The notes under the pieces were generated by a model that searched no databases, was not told where the DNA came from, and worked only from the letters and a program-made list of their open reading frames with translations. Shown here piece after piece: positions 11,995 to 25,900 of a DNA stretch of 64,000 nucleotides. Positions within the stretch are counted from its first letter, which is position 1; each line of letters starts with the position of its first letter. The translations under genes were made by a program, and so were the position numbers. Origin of the DNA: Dioscorea cayenensis subsp. rotundata (Eukaryota > Streptophyta > Magnoliopsida > Dioscoreales > Dioscoreaceae); NCBI RefSeq assembly GCF_009730915.1, contig NC_052473.1:17070100-17134099 (forward strand), read 5' to 3'.

Positions 11995-13900
11995 CACACT
12001 GGTTTTTCTCTACCTCTTTCTATTTCCCAATTTCACTCTGAAAATTCAAAATCTTCAAGCACTTGCTAACACAAAAACAACCGAACTGATAAGATTGCTG
12101 CATTATTCTTCTGAAGACAACCATTACTAGGACATTATGCTTGATATGAATAAAATTTCAATCAAGTCCTTCATGTACTTTCAGGTATCATCTTTCCCTC
12201 GAACATCTGCAACAACTAATCAACTAGTCTCTCAGATTAAACCCAGACTGCTCCTCCTCTGTTTTTTTCTGATTAGTTTTCCTTGGAAGATGATTCATTT
12301 TATTAGAAGTTGTTAAGATTCCTGGAAGATGATCAATCTGATTGTTAGATGCCAATTTGTGTTTGATAAGTACTAAAGAATCTCTCTATATTCACATGCC
12401 TTGTTTCTGTGGAAAATCAACATCACCATCTAGGATTACTTGCTGTTCTTCTAATTGTGATAATCCCATCATGCAAGTGTTGAGTGTGTTTAAATTTCTG
12501 GCTGACCCGATTGTATGATTTGAACCTAATTGTAAATTTGACCTGTTTTGAGTTATTTTGGGTTTACTCTTTTCCTCAGGTGGGTTAGGGTTTATGTGTG
12601 ATTTTTTTAGGGTTGTTTCTTTGTTCTGCACCATAGATTGCTCAGTAGAAAAACACCATAAGCCTCTTTTATTTGTGGATGTACCGATGAGACACTGTTG
12701 TTCTGAATCGCAGAAATCTTGTATGTAGTTCTTCTCTTTTTCTCCTTTTATTTTTATTATTCTGTGAGTTCAATTTTCAATATGAAGAATAATATAATGA
12801 TCTTCGGTTCTTCCAATTTTTGACTGTTCAGCAGTTATTTATACTTTGCCTCCGTATTAGAGGTATTCATTTGGTAAGATTTAAAGTTCATGTATTCCGG
12901 TTTTTACTCTAGCAACTAGGTTAAAATATATATAATGTGATTTTTAGGCAATGTACTTGATATTTGCCAACGGCTGTTTAGTCTATTGGCATCAAGTCCT
13001 TGCATAAGGTCTTCGTCTTGCTAAGGTTGATTCAAACTTTAGCTCAAACAAGCAGAAGGTACTGGTGTTGTAAAACTCAATTTTTTCCATGTGTCCGTCC
13101 CTAACATATGGTTTTCCCCTTTTATCCAAAATTTATCTTGATGTTCAAGGCTTTTAGGTCCAGGTCGGTGTCTAGCATGTTAAGTTAAGACCTTGATTTA
13201 TTTAAGCTTTAAGTTTCTAGTTTGATTTTAAAATTCATACAATATTAAGTTAAAATTATCTTCTGGGAGGGTTCTATCACTTTTTAAGACCTTGATTTAT
13301 ACAAGATTTAAGGTTTAAACATTTATATTCAAGTCACTTAAAAAAGCAGTTTTGAATTTAAATTTTTATATATGTAAAACACATATGCTATGAGGGTCCC
13401 ATCTCTTTTAAGACCTAGTATCTCTCTCTTAAAAACTGTGAACTAAAATACTAAAACTAAAAATATAAATATAATTGTTGTTACATAAATATTTTAGCTT
13501 CAATTTTTTAAACATTTTTATTGAATAAAAAACAATTTATTAAGTAGATAAATCATATAATTTGACAAATTACTGTACTGAATATTTTACTTTGGTGCAA
13601 CTAAGTTATGGACTTCCATTAATAATATTATTATTATTTTCCTATCACAGTTATTAATAAATCTATTTTCATGGTTATATATTTTTTTAAAAAGAAAAAA
13701 AGCGATTTAAATCTATGGTGGGTTGTGGATAAGGCATGAGAAGCCTCCAGAAAAATCGAAAAAAAGATCTTCACACTATCATCAGCGAGCTAAGCTCTCT
13801 TTCGATGGCTTTCTTCTCCTTCCCTCCTTCTCTTTGACCTTTCATCGAACACCTTCAGACCATTCACCAGAGATTGAGATCGAGAGTCGTCGTGTTCGCC
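11995..13900. other. MPS1 3' region, intergenic sequence and IF3 leader
   Basis: The first few hundred bases are probably the MPS1 3' untranslated region. A cag-gta junction near 12183 could be a 3' UTR intron end, but this is uncertain. The remainder to about 13720 is AT-rich with no coding signal. About 13740-13900 is a C/T-rich, AT-poorer leader for the IF3 gene. Confidence 0.5.
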
Positions 13901-16900
13901 ATGGCGACAATGGCGTGCGTCTCGCTCAATCCCTCCTGCCCTACTTCGTTCCCTGGAAAACCAGCGAGGATTTCTATCTCCAAGCTTCCATTCACTATCT
14001 ATTTTCCTAGGAAATCGAGTTCTAGGGTTCGCTTTCGTTCTACTAGCTTGATAGCGGTCGCCAGGTACGGTGGTGGTTCCCGGAGATCTTTCCCCGACGT
14101 CCGCTCCCCTGATGTTGACTACGACCCCGCCCTCGATCTCGACCGGATCCAGTAAGGCTTCTCTTTTTGTTTTCTTTGCATATTCTCTTGTTATTGATCG
14201 TTGTTTTTGTGGGTTTCTTTCGTTTTCTCTGGTTTTTTGTTGTTAGTAATTTGATGTGGAATTTTAGGGCAACATCTTCGTGATAAGAAATGGAGTTGCT
14301 TTGTGATGATTTTCATATTTGTATATCACCTCTAGTGTTTTTTTTTTTTTCCAAAAATAATTTTTTTAGGGTGATGTTTAGTGTTGAATGATGAATAGCT
14401 TTTGTGGTAAATGATTATAAGGAAATTGCAACTGAGGTTCCTGCTTCAATTTGTGATAACAAATGGAGTTGTTTCTGATAATGTTCATATGCACGTATCT
14501 TGTGGGAGGCTTCCTGCTTTTATTTCTTTTAACAATTTTTTTTGCAAATCATAATTTTTAAGGTGATGTTGAGTGAGGAACAATGATAATCTTTTTTGCT
14601 AAATGAATATGAGCAAATATAAATTGAGGTAAATGCTATTTTAAATGAAAACTTGAATTTCTGTTGATATGAAAATTTGCAAACTTTCTTGCTTCTGTCA
14701 TAACTCGTAAGTCCTTTTGCACTTTTGATGAGTATGACTTTTTGCATTAATAGCTACCTATATGGTGATGTTTTTAAATATGAAATTTGGCGAGGTAGCT
14801 GGCCCTATTAGCCTGCTAATCATTCTTCTTGATGGTGTTTACTTTGGTTAATGCATAACCATATGCTATCAATATGGGAGTTCTTTTGTTGCAAACCTAA
14901 TTGATTGGAACAAAAAATTCCATGCACAATATAGGAACAAACTAAGCTGAGTTAGTCTTCATTCTCAAACTATTGGAGGTTGATTGTTGTCAGTCATCTT
15001 TTTTCATGTGGACAACATGGTTAGTTGTTAAAGTCCAATGACATTGTTTGTGTTTGTTTCCTTTACATGTTAGACCACTGCATGAGACATTTGTCTGCCT
15101 GCTTTTGACTTTGAATGTGTGGGTCTTGCTAGATGAAGTTAACTAGTGCACCAACTTTTAATGCCTTTTTTCCCAGATCAACTTCTGTGAGGTTACTAGA
15201 TGAAGAACAAAACATGGTAAGTGAGATGCCATGGCTTTATACTTTTTTCTGCTCTACGTCTCAAACTTTAATTTGAAGTCCTGTGTTTTTTTGCTTTACT
15301 ACAGGTAGGGGTGGTGTCTAAAAGTGAAGCCATTCGGATGGCAAACAATTCTGAGCTTGTCCTGGTACATTTTTTTGCTTTTTAATAGGATTTTTGGTTG
15401 ATTTGTAATGGATATTTGCGTAAATATAAACCACTATGAAAATCAAAATAAAGGTAATCGAGGTTAATAAATGCTTTTAATGCCTGAGCGAACATATTTT
15501 ATATGTAATTTCATTCATTTATTTGTCTAATGCTTGAGAGGTCATGTTTTATTTTATATATAATTTCATCCATTTATTTTATATCTATATGTAGTCATGA
15601 GATAATCAGATACAAATTGTCTGTAGTTATCAGTATGATTGTTGATTTGAGCTGCCATGAATACTAAAACCTGCTGTCCTGTTGCCAAATAGTTGTCCTT
15701 TTGGTTGAGCCTCTTGACCAGCACTTGTTTTGGACTTATAGTGTGCTGTCATTGTAATATTTAAAAGAAGAGAATTAATAGAAGACGATTATATAAGCCA
15801 AACTCTTGCAATTGACATCTTGACCATGCATTGCTAGAGGCCTAGGAACGGTTTGTGGCTCAGACAGCTAAGACTGGCCTGTGGATCCAGCTCATGTGGC
15901 CCATGAACATCAAACTCTCTCAATTCTTAAATGTATGACATGAAAGGGATACCCTTCATCATCATTTGTCAAAGAAATTCTTGTTGTTGTCACTTGGGAA
16001 TTATATCCTGAAAGAGCCACTTCTGATTTTTGATAGTATATATTTAGATTAGAAAAGCTTAACCTTCTGTTTTAAGATAGAGATAATGTAGATCAATGAT
16101 TTATTTGAAACCAAAAGCATAACTTAGGCTGAATGCTTTGCCTCAGCTGTGACTATCTAGTTTGACACAAGTATGTTAGAAGTTTTAGGATATAGGGACG
16201 AGTTTAGTAGGCGATACTAAGGTTTCTATGTTGAAGGAAATGTTGACCTTCGTTTGTGTTGTCTAGTAGAAGTTTTTTGAGATGTGTTTCTTGATGGAAG
16301 ATTTTGACAAGCAACTTTTCTACAATATTGTTCTATCTAATCTACTTTCTAGATTAGGGTTGTATTATTTTGCATTAATTAGTGCTTATTGTTTTGCCAC
16401 TATTCATTCCTAGATGCGATTCAAAATAATGCAATGACTACAGAAATGAGAAATTTAAATCTAATGTTTACTCATTAATTCTCAATTCAGGCCATATTGT
16501 CTGCTGATGCAGATCCTCCTGTCCTCAGACTTTTTGATGTCTTGGATTACAAGTATGAACCGCATCTTTTTGTATAACAGTTTGTACTTTAAACCATGTC
16601 ATATCCAATGGAAATTTGTTTTCTTTCTCATGAGTGGGTGACAGGTATTGTTTCAAATCTTTTCTTCTTCAGATGTAAGATTAATTGTATTTTTATACAT
16701 TCTAATCTTTAAAGAAGCTGGTCTTGATTTCTTTGTGCTGTTCTATATTGCACTCACATAGTCAGTAGTCATCTCCATGCAATGTTTAGTTCCTTTTTTT
16801 GCATGCTTTATTTTGATTAATATATAATTTTTTCCCTATTTGATGTGGCTTCTTGTATGAATGAAATAAATAAGTCACATACTGCCTTAAGGAACAAGTT

Positions 16901-18605
16901 TTAGAAACTTTTACCTCTTAACCATTCAGACAAGTCCTTTTTATTATATTGTCTTCAGTACAACTATTGAATTGTTGTCATGCAGAGAAATTTAGCTAGA
17001 AAAAGTGGTTTTAAGTTTTCCCATGCATCCTGAAACTAATTTGTTTATCATGTTGTAGCAGTACTTTCTGTGAGAGCTAATATCAATAATATTTATGTCT
17101 TCCTTTAGTCATTTTTATGTACAATAAGCTCTTAGTTCAAATCATTGCCTATTTTTGATGAATAAGTTGAATTTTCACAGAAAATACAAGTATGGACAAC
17201 AAAAAAAGAAAAGAGTGCAACAAAAAAGATCTGCTGGTGATTGCCTCCTCCCTTGAGGTTTTCATTGCACTGTCTCACTGTTTTCAGATGTTTTTTATCT
17301 TTCACTATTAATATTGGCTTCCGATGTCAACAATTCAACCTGTACACTTTTTTGTTGCAGCTAATCGTATGGATCTCAAGGAGCTCAAAATGGGGTGATG
17401 CACTTTGTTTCTGAGTGCTATGCACTTTAAGCCATTTAAAAATCTTGTAGGATTGTATTCGGTACTTTGGTCTACCGATTTTGATTACATATGATCTACT
17501 TATGTGTCTTGATGTTTTTAGATATAGCTTCTTATTCTTGCTTAATAACATATCATGAGGGCTAGTCTGTTAGGTCTACGTTATATATCTTTGTATATCT
17601 TTATAATTTTATGCTTCAGCATGCAAATAATTTGTCTGGGTTTATTAATAATGGCTAATTGAAAGTGTTAGATACCTTCATTTTAGATTACGTTGATAGA
17701 TAGGCGGAGACTCCCAGATTGGTTTCTTCAATATGAACTGTATATATCTTAAAAGAACAGTAAAATCTAGTGGCTTGGTTTCTTATTGTCTGTTGATTCC
17801 AATGTGTAAATGTGCATGCATTTGTGTCAGATATTTTAGCAACAATTTTTCTAGCTCACCCTTTTACTGAATTGGCTAACAGTTCTCTGCCTAATGACAG
17901 GTATAACATTGATTCCCATGATTATTCTGTAAGGCTGAGGGCTGCCCAAAGGATTCTAAAAGATGGTGATAAGGTAATTGCAACATCATTTTGTATCAGA
18001 AGCAGGATGGAAGATTTATTAACTGAATGAACTTCATCTTTTTTTCAGAATACTGAGAAATTTATTTTTTTGATGTCATCTGCAGGTTAAGGTCATTGTG
18101 AACTTGAAAGGCAGGGAAAATGAATTTAGGAACATTGCTATTGAACTTATAAAGCGTTTCCAAAATGATATTGGCGAGGTAATGGTGCTAGCAACTTACA
18201 GGTGTTTCATAAGTAAAATGCAACAGCATGACAAGAACATTGCTTCAGTCTGAGCAGCATTTTGTCACTCACTCCCTACAAGTGCATGTTATATTACTTA
18301 TTCTCTGATGAGCTTAAATTTTCCATTTGATCGACCCTTTCATGACAAATACAAGGAATTTAAGCCCATTTAAAATACGCAAAGTTAGTGTGTGCATCCT
18401 TGAAAATAGAATGATCCTGTTTTGCTTGGATTAAAAATTTAATTTTCTCCTGTTTACACTCCTTGTCCAGCTGGCCACCGAGGAGAGCCAGAATTTACGT
18501 GACAGGAACATCTTCATCGTTTTGGTGCCTAACAAAGCAGTTATTCAGAAGGAGGAGGCGAAGAAAAAGGAAACACCAGTCTCAGAAGTTTCGGCCAATG
18601 TCTGA
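13901..18605 (+). CDS. Chloroplast translation initiation factor IF-3, 267 aa, nine exons
   Basis: Exons are 13901-14151, 15177-15216, 15305-15364, 16491-16552, 17181-17236, 17361-17394, 17901-17973, 18086-18178 and 18471-18605; they total 804 bases in one frame. The start ATG at 13901 has a strong GCC-ATG-GCG context. Residues 1 to about 55 are Ser/Arg-rich without acids, a plastid transit peptide. The IF3 N domain follows (VRLLDEEQNMVGVVSKSEAI ... DPPVLRLFDVLDY ... KYKYGQQKKKR), then the linker and C domain (LKELKMGYNIDSHDYSVRLR ... GDKVKVIVNLKGRE). The tail is Glu/Lys-rich. IF3 binds the small ribosomal subunit and checks start-codon pairing. Arabidopsis has two plastid forms (SVR9 and SVR9-like), and the tail favours plastid over mitochondrial. 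The next gene is convergent. Confidence 0.92.
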
Positions 18606-19417
18606 TGTTTTGATGGAGTGATTGTTGGATCTCATTACAGCAAGGTGAGTGATTTATGAATTTAGTTTTTATTTGACTTGTGTTTTCAAACTCTTGCTGG
18701 AAGTCATATTATTTCCATAGCTCAAGATTTCCCCTAGTTTTAAACCATTGAATCTTATCATTTGAACTCATCCCGTTCTTGCAAGTATGGTTGTTCTAGC
18801 GATATACGATGACATTCTGACCAGATTATATTCCTTGTTCCTTGTTTTGCTGATGAAATATTTGACAGGCTTGATGAGCTAGGGATCGAGATGCTGGATG
18901 CTCTTCTTTTCACCAATGCTCCAGAACAATTACAGATATGAAACTGTAACTCTGTTTCTATGCTTCAAGAAGTAGTGAAAAGAATTATGGTGCTCAATTT
19001 ATACTCTTTCTTTGAATTAAATAGTAGTGCAAAATGTTGTATTTCTTGGTTTTAGAATGTAGAACTATTTCAATTCCCAGTGCTGTACATTGTGCCATGT
19101 TTATCACCTTTACTAGAGTTATCTTTTTTATCATAATAATTCTCCGAGTTTCTTGTATTTTTTCCTCTTGGAATAGTCACTTGGGCAGTGAAAGTTTGAG
19201 GTCATTTTTTGTATAATCTTTAAATAAAATATATATATATTGACTCATAAATTACACGAATTTATTCATTCTAATTACTCTACGTCAATTCTTATAATTC
19301 ATGTATAAAATAAACCTATTGACAATGATTTAAATACAAGGATTGCCAATGATTTTAATATTTTCTTTTTCTATTTAACCATTTTGGTGTTGACCAAAAT
19401 TATTCTCTAGTTATCTA
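18606..19417. other. 3' flank between convergent IF3 and PPR genes
   Basis: The first part is the IF3 3' untranslated region. An ag-gtgagt-like donor at about 18642 and a gacag acceptor at about 18869 suggest a 3' UTR intron. The rest is AT-rich with no further gene. Confidence 0.45.
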
Positions 19418-21755
19418 TCACCAATAATCCCCACATGAACACAGCCCATCCCTGAAGTGATGAAACCTGGTAGCATCTCTCACCACAATTAATCTTTCAG
19501 TGACTTTGGAGATGAACTTGGTTGCATTATGACAGTCCAAACACACCCTGAGGTTCTTAATGATCCTTATCTCAGTCCCTGGTTCAGTGTTTATGAGACC
19601 AAAAGCAATAGCAAGCTTCTCACTATGAACCTTAACCATATGCTCCTTCTCCTCCTCCTCAACATCATACAATGCTGCATCGGTCTCTACCCGATAACCA
19701 GCCTCAATCATCTTCGCCGTCAACTCTTCAAGCTTTGCGCATATTGCTTCCGTTTGTGGATGACACCGATCACCAGATGTAAACACATGCTGCTTCTCCC
19801 CGATCTCGATCAGAGTACATCCGGGCGTTTTTGCCAAATTCCGACTCTTCGCCGTCTCTCTCACCATTGCTGCCTGTGGAAATTCCCTGTTGGCTGAGTA
19901 TATATTCGACATGAGAACATAGTAACCGGAGTTCTCCGGCTCCAATTCAAACAACTTATTTGATGCTATTTGAGCAACACTTGTTTCCTTGTGTTTCATG
20001 CAGGCACCAAGCAATGCAGCCCACACACCAGCACCGGCATCAACTGCAACTGTTTCGATGAATTCCAATGCTTGTTTGAGTTTCCCAGCCCTGCCAAGAA
20101 GGTCTACCATGCAAGCATAGTGTTCAGGTCCTGGATTCACTTCATGTTCACTAGCCATTGATTCAAACACTGCTTCGCCTTCTTCAACCAATCCTCCATG
20201 GCTACAAGCATACAAGACTGATAATAATGTGACGCTGGTCGGAGCTATACGAGCAGTCAACATTTCTGAGTATAGTTTCAGAGCTTGGTGACCATCACCG
20301 TGAAGTCCGTAGCCTGAAATCATTGCATTCCATGATACAACATTCTTGTCTTTCGTCGAATCAAAGACCTTTCGAGCTTCTTTTATGTTGCCACATTTTG
20401 CATACATGTCGATTAAAGCTGTTGAAACAAAGACATTGAGCTCGAGATCCTCTTCTGTGATTATCCGATGAACCCATTTTCCAATACTGAGAGCTCCGAG
20501 TTGTGCACAGGCTGAAAGGGTGCTCGTTACAGTTACTGGATTCGGACGGACATTAAGAGCTTGCATGTCTTGAAACAAACTGATAGCCATTTCAGTCAGG
20601 CCATTCTGAGCATATGCCGATATCATGGCATTCCATGACGCAAGGCTCTTCTCCGGCATTTCATAAAAAACTTTCTGAGCTGAATCTAAGTCATTCAGCC
20701 TTGAATAAACCGTCATGATCGCAGTCAAAACTGGTGAATTCGAATCAAATCCACACTTGATCACAAACCCATGAATACACCGACTGAGAAATCCATGGCC
20801 GAAAGGACTAAACACAGGGATCATCCCAACCAAAGTGCTCGAGCTCGGCTTTCCGCCAATAGCCATCAAATCCCTGAACAAACTCACCGAAAGACCAACG
20901 TCTTGATTCACCGAATACCCGGAAATCATAGCATTGCGAGCAACCAAATCCGGTCTCTCAATGTCATTAAACAAAAACCTCGCCATGGAAACCTCACCAC
21001 ATTTTGAATACATCGAAATCAAGCCGGTAACAACATGAGAACGCGACGCCATCCCCGACTTCACCGCCAAACAATGCACTTCCAAACCCAAGTTCAAGTC
21101 CTGAGACTCGGCAATAGCCGGGAGGATAACCGCAAAGGTTGTCGGATCAAAAGACGTGCCGGAGCTAAACATTCGGTTAAAAACAATCAAAGACTGAGAG
21201 AAAGCATTGTTCTTAATAAGACCAGACAAGAGAGAATTCCAAGAGACAGTGTCTGGTTGGGGAATTCTATCAAACACTTTGTGTGCAGAAAGTGAGATCA
21301 GCGAAGTTGAGGTAGAAATTGGTGAGGGCGGAGCCAATGAAAGGGTCAGAGGAGAAGCCGGAAAGGATGGAGCGAGCGTGGAGAGAGCGGCCGGGGAAAG
21401 GGGAGGGGAAGGAGGAGGAGGAGGAGATGGCAAAGGAGAAGGTGAAGGGGTTGGGATGGAGATGGAGGTGGGGGAGAGAGGAGAAAAGGGAGAGGGAGAG
21501 AGAAGGGGAAGGAGTGGAACGGAGGAGAGTGTTGAAGAGGAAAAGGTCAGGGTTGGGAATGGAGGAGAAGAGGAGGAGGGAGAGAGAGTGGTGGTGGGAG
21601 GAGGAGAGGTGGGAGATGAGGTGGGTGGAGAGGAGGAGATTGGGGTGGTGGCCGGAGATGATGGAGTGGGAGAGGATTTGGAGGAGATGGAGTGGGGTGG
21701 TGGAGCGGGAGATGAGGGAGAGGTAGGAGTAGAAGGAGTGGGATCGGTTGGGCAT
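19418..21755 (-). CDS. DYW-class PPR RNA-editing factor, with a 1-bp frameshift
   Basis: This minus-strand gene is intron-less. The ATG at 21755 (MPNRSHSFYSYL) starts a frame that would end early at 21270. The rest of the protein continues in the next frame from about 21288 to the stop at 19418-19420. Allowing for one extra base at about 21288-21291 gives 778 residues. Repeats of the PLS type run through the protein (for example DTVSWNSLLSGLIKNN, PDLVARNAMISGYS, NVVSWNAMISGYGLHG). E and E+ domains follow, then a complete DYW deaminase with KVHSEKLAIAFGL, CLDCHNATK and the terminal CSCGDYW. DYW domains carry the zinc-dependent C-to-U editing activity in plastids or mitochondria. It resembles Arabidopsis At4g30700 (MEF29) in length and context. 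The frameshift could be an assembly error or a recent mutation. Confidence 0.85.
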
Positions 21756-22970
21756 TTCGTCGAACACTTTCTGGGTTGGGTTTATTATGGTGGTGGTTGT
21801 TTGTGGTGTGGCGGGAAGATGTGATTTGGGTTGTTTGTTCTGTTGTTGTTTTTGATTATTTTATTTTATTTTATTTTAGTTTAGTTTAGCTTATTTTTGT
21901 GTGTTGAGTCAGTGGTGTCCAGAAAGTAAAGAATTGTGGGCTAGTCCACTGGTATATGACTGTGGTTGTAATTGAGAGGTTTCAAGTTATTTTATATTAT
22001 AATTCATTTTTTTATGGGTTGTATGATTCTCTTGTTTTTCTTTTCAAGATTGCATGCTGAAGGTTTATTCTTAAGAGTTCAGTCAAATTACAATAATTGG
22101 TGCAATTTTATATATATATTTTTTTTGGGTCAACTTTATAAAAAAATTTACTAAAAGTCTTATAATAAATAGATATTTCCTGGTAAATAACTTGAATCTC
22201 TATTACTTAATTAATCTTTATTGGTGACTATAGGTGATTTTATATATACACAATTGAAATCTTAAGTTTGCTAGGATAAATTGAGTGTACCTTGTTTTCA
22301 GTTTGTTTTGATTAATTTGGTTGATTTGAAATTATTATTATTATTTTTTTACAATGCGAACTAACCATCTCCACACATACACTATTTTTATTATTATTAA
22401 GTCTCATGACTGGGAGAGAGTCAACCTACCACATGGAAGTTAAGTACTTTACCATAAGGTTATTGTTATTGTATAATAACTAAAATAACCGTTTTTTTAG
22501 TCAAACCACAAACTCGCTGGTTCTATTTAGTGGGCTATTTTGATTTTAACCGTGACATAGGTGTATATTAACTAAAAGATACAGTGAATAATTTAATCAT
22601 ATAATAGATATACGTGGGTGAAAAGAGCATTGCAATAGGAGCAAGGGACTTATATATTAGTGTGGCAAAAATTTGCTAATACCATTAATCTTGCTCTCTA
22701 ATTTCATGCCTTCAGTAGTTAGCCAACACAACAAAAGTCATGCTCCATTCAATGTGCTGCACTTTCCATTAAAACTTCCACATTTCTCTTACCTCCCATG
22801 AAGGTAAAAATAAAAAAAGTTACAGCCTCTGCAGCTTGGAAGGTGAAAAGCAGAAAAATAGTAGAAAATAGGAAGGGTTAATGGTGTACCACAAGTGCCG
22901 TAAATGTAGGCTTTCATTATCTCTAGCTATTGTGTCAGTTAGCAAGGTGAGTATGAGCTGCTTTGAATGG
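21756..22970. other. PPR 5' flank and AUG8 3' flank
   Basis: About 21756-21850 is the PPR leader; no upstream in-frame ATG occurs there. The region to about 22970 is AT-rich and has no gene. Part near 22800-22970 probably belongs to the AUG8 3' untranslated region. Confidence 0.45.
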
Positions 22971-25900
22971 CTACTGCATCTTATGAACATTCTCCAGCCT
23001 CAGCTGCATGAGCTGTGTTTTGAGGCTGAACTCCTGCATCTGTTCACCAAAATATCAGCTAAATTTTTTCGGTGAAAGTTATGTCTGAATGCATGTGAGC
23101 AAGCAGCAATGATTAGAGCACGCAGGAAGTTAATTAGTTGATGCACAGATTCACAATGGAAGCACATCTGAGTAGAAGAGAGAAATTTAAACATGCTTGA
23201 AAACGATAAACGAGAAAGAAAAATCGGATTGGTTTTCACTCAAATGCATAGCTCCAATTGGAAGAGTAGATAGGTTTGTGCTTTATTGGTTTACAAAGAT
23301 TTGTCCTTAACTCATGCTGCTGTCTTCATGACTTCATGATATAATTATTTTTTTTTTAAAGTGTTAAGTGTTGTTTTCAATTGAGTTTATTCTTCAAATA
23401 TCATTGCAGGCATGCAATTAGTTAAGTTGTTCTTGGCATCTGCAAAATTATGCATGCAGATAAAGAGAATAGCCAAAACTTTACCTGCATAGCTGCTGCT
23501 GAGGCTAGTAAATCTCCACATTCATCAATCATGGCCATCTCTATCATTGCAGCATCAGAAAGTTCAGTAGCCAGATGATTCATATTCACCACCTGCACAC
23601 CATATATATCCTTTGTCGTAAAATGGGTTCAAACAATATAATCTTAATTTACTTCATATGAAAAGCAATTTAACAGTCAGAAGGAAAAATCAGGCTTGGA
23701 TTAGACAAGGCTAATCATTTCTAAGTTGACAAAAATTTTAACTTAATAAGTGAGAAAATGCACAACAATGTCTCTCCCAAGATCCTCCAATGAAGACATC
23801 TGTAACATTGACAAGAGCCTCGAGTGTACAGATAATGATGAAAATTATCAGCATGTTTGCTTTCGCAGAAAAAGAGCATTTTGAAGGATCAAAACAGTAA
23901 GAGGGTTAGTACTGCACATTGAAATTTAGACACTATTTACCTTGGATAGTGAATAACAAACAGAGGAACCGATTTTTTGCATAGTATCAACTGCAGAACT
24001 AATCGCATTCTTGATAGCACGAATGTCCACCTATCATAGAAAAAAGGCAAACAAAACATTACAAAAATCTCAAATCCATTTTCAGATCATCTCAAGCATG
24101 CATCCAGATCATTATGTTTAACAAACCTAATCATGCACAAAATTATCATTCCGCTCATTCACGTACCTTGGATCCACCTGAAACTGGAAGACACAGTGTG
24201 CTGGCTTTCAGAGCTTCAGTTGCTGCTGACAACGAACCAGAATGTTCTTTTTCCAATGCAGCCCAGTCTTCAAGGTATGCCAGCTGCATTGAGATAAGGT
24301 TTCATGCATTTATTCATGTTACATGACACCAGGAAATATGTGCGATTAGCTAATTATATATATATGGGTAAAGAAATGTGTGAAATGAGAGGAAAGAATA
24401 CTTCAACCTAAATAAAAGAAGGCAACTTGTCCAATAAACTCTACATAAATGAACTAAAGATTTTTTAAACAGGAAAAAGTAGGACATGTGAAAATCCATC
24501 AGGATGGGAGGAGTTATAATGTAAACACAGAAGGTTACGAAATGCTGCATCTCATCTAGCATATATATATGGCGATATTTCTGCCTCTTGATGGCCTGAT
24601 CATGCCAAGCCTTTGTATGCATATTGCATAGAAAAATAAATCATCACTGTATGTTGAGCTAATTTCATATTCTTCAGATTGTGACACCATAAAATCAATG
24701 TGGCATGGAAACATGGTGGCAGACCATTCTTTCAGAAATGTGCTACACTGGAGATTGATATCATAGAATATGCTAAACAAAAAGTACACAGTTATCAAAT
24801 GTGGACACAGGTAACTTTCATATTCACCATAATTAATCAATTATGAAAGGAAATTTCTTAAATGCAACTCACCTGTTCTCTCAAAATTACATCCAATTTC
24901 GTCTCTTCTTTCAGGCATAGCAAATTAACCCTTTTCAAGTTGACAGAGTCACGCAATTCTGATGTTGTATTCCACACACCACAAAGGGCATCCTGTTCAT
25001 GAGTTCACGTACTATATCATCATGCTAATAGAAAATTTTTATTGTAACAAACGTCAAGACTCATTAAGAAACAAAGCCGGAACCGCACAATACACTGAAA
25101 GCATAGATAAAATCCTGGAAGTCAAACAAGAATAGGTTTCCGTTCCATAAGTTTTCAGGCATTCATTAATATCTGATATATCATTTGTTCAAAACATTCA
25201 TCAAAGTCATAAGAATTAACGTTTGAATACCAGAAAGTAAAACAATAGCATGTAGATAAATTATCTTATCTAAACTAAAAAAAATTTAATCATGAGCATA
25301 GGCCAAATTAATAAAACAAAAGCACATCAACTATCAAGCAATGCCTGCCAAAGAATTAGCAAAGGGTAAAGATAGAAATGGTAGATGTGGCCAATAAACT
25401 GGACTCTACTGTCAAGCACTAAGATATTTTACCTAAGCGCACAGTTGTTTAACAGCTATGAATTCTTCCCAGCACACAACTACATAAGCAATATTCCTCT
25501 GCTCTTTGTGATTCTAGTCCCACAACACATTACTTTGTTATTCCAATTACCAAAAGGGCAAGCACAGATGACCCTTATCACACTAGTGCCTGTCAATACC
25601 TAGATTATGACATCTTCGCAATGCCCAAAGACGTGGTGGAGTAAAAGAGGAGCATGCAAGAAAAATTCCTCACAGAAAATTTAGTCTGTGGATTCATTAA
25701 CAAAATGAGGTTTGCTCTGCAACATCAAAACTAGGCATGAGCTCCTTGCATCAAATATTTATGAAGATCTCAGTCCTGATGAGAAAATCACTTGCCATGA
25801 TTCATATTTTTAATACACTTAACTTCCAGCAGCTAAATACTGCTTAGGTAGGACATGCACTCTCCATCACCATGATTGAATCTAGATATATGTTCTGCAC

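Noticed and set aside
21207-21824. Plus-strand Glu/Gly-rich frames opposite the PPR gene
   Set aside because: Antisense shadow of a Ser/Pro/Leu-rich PPR N terminus.
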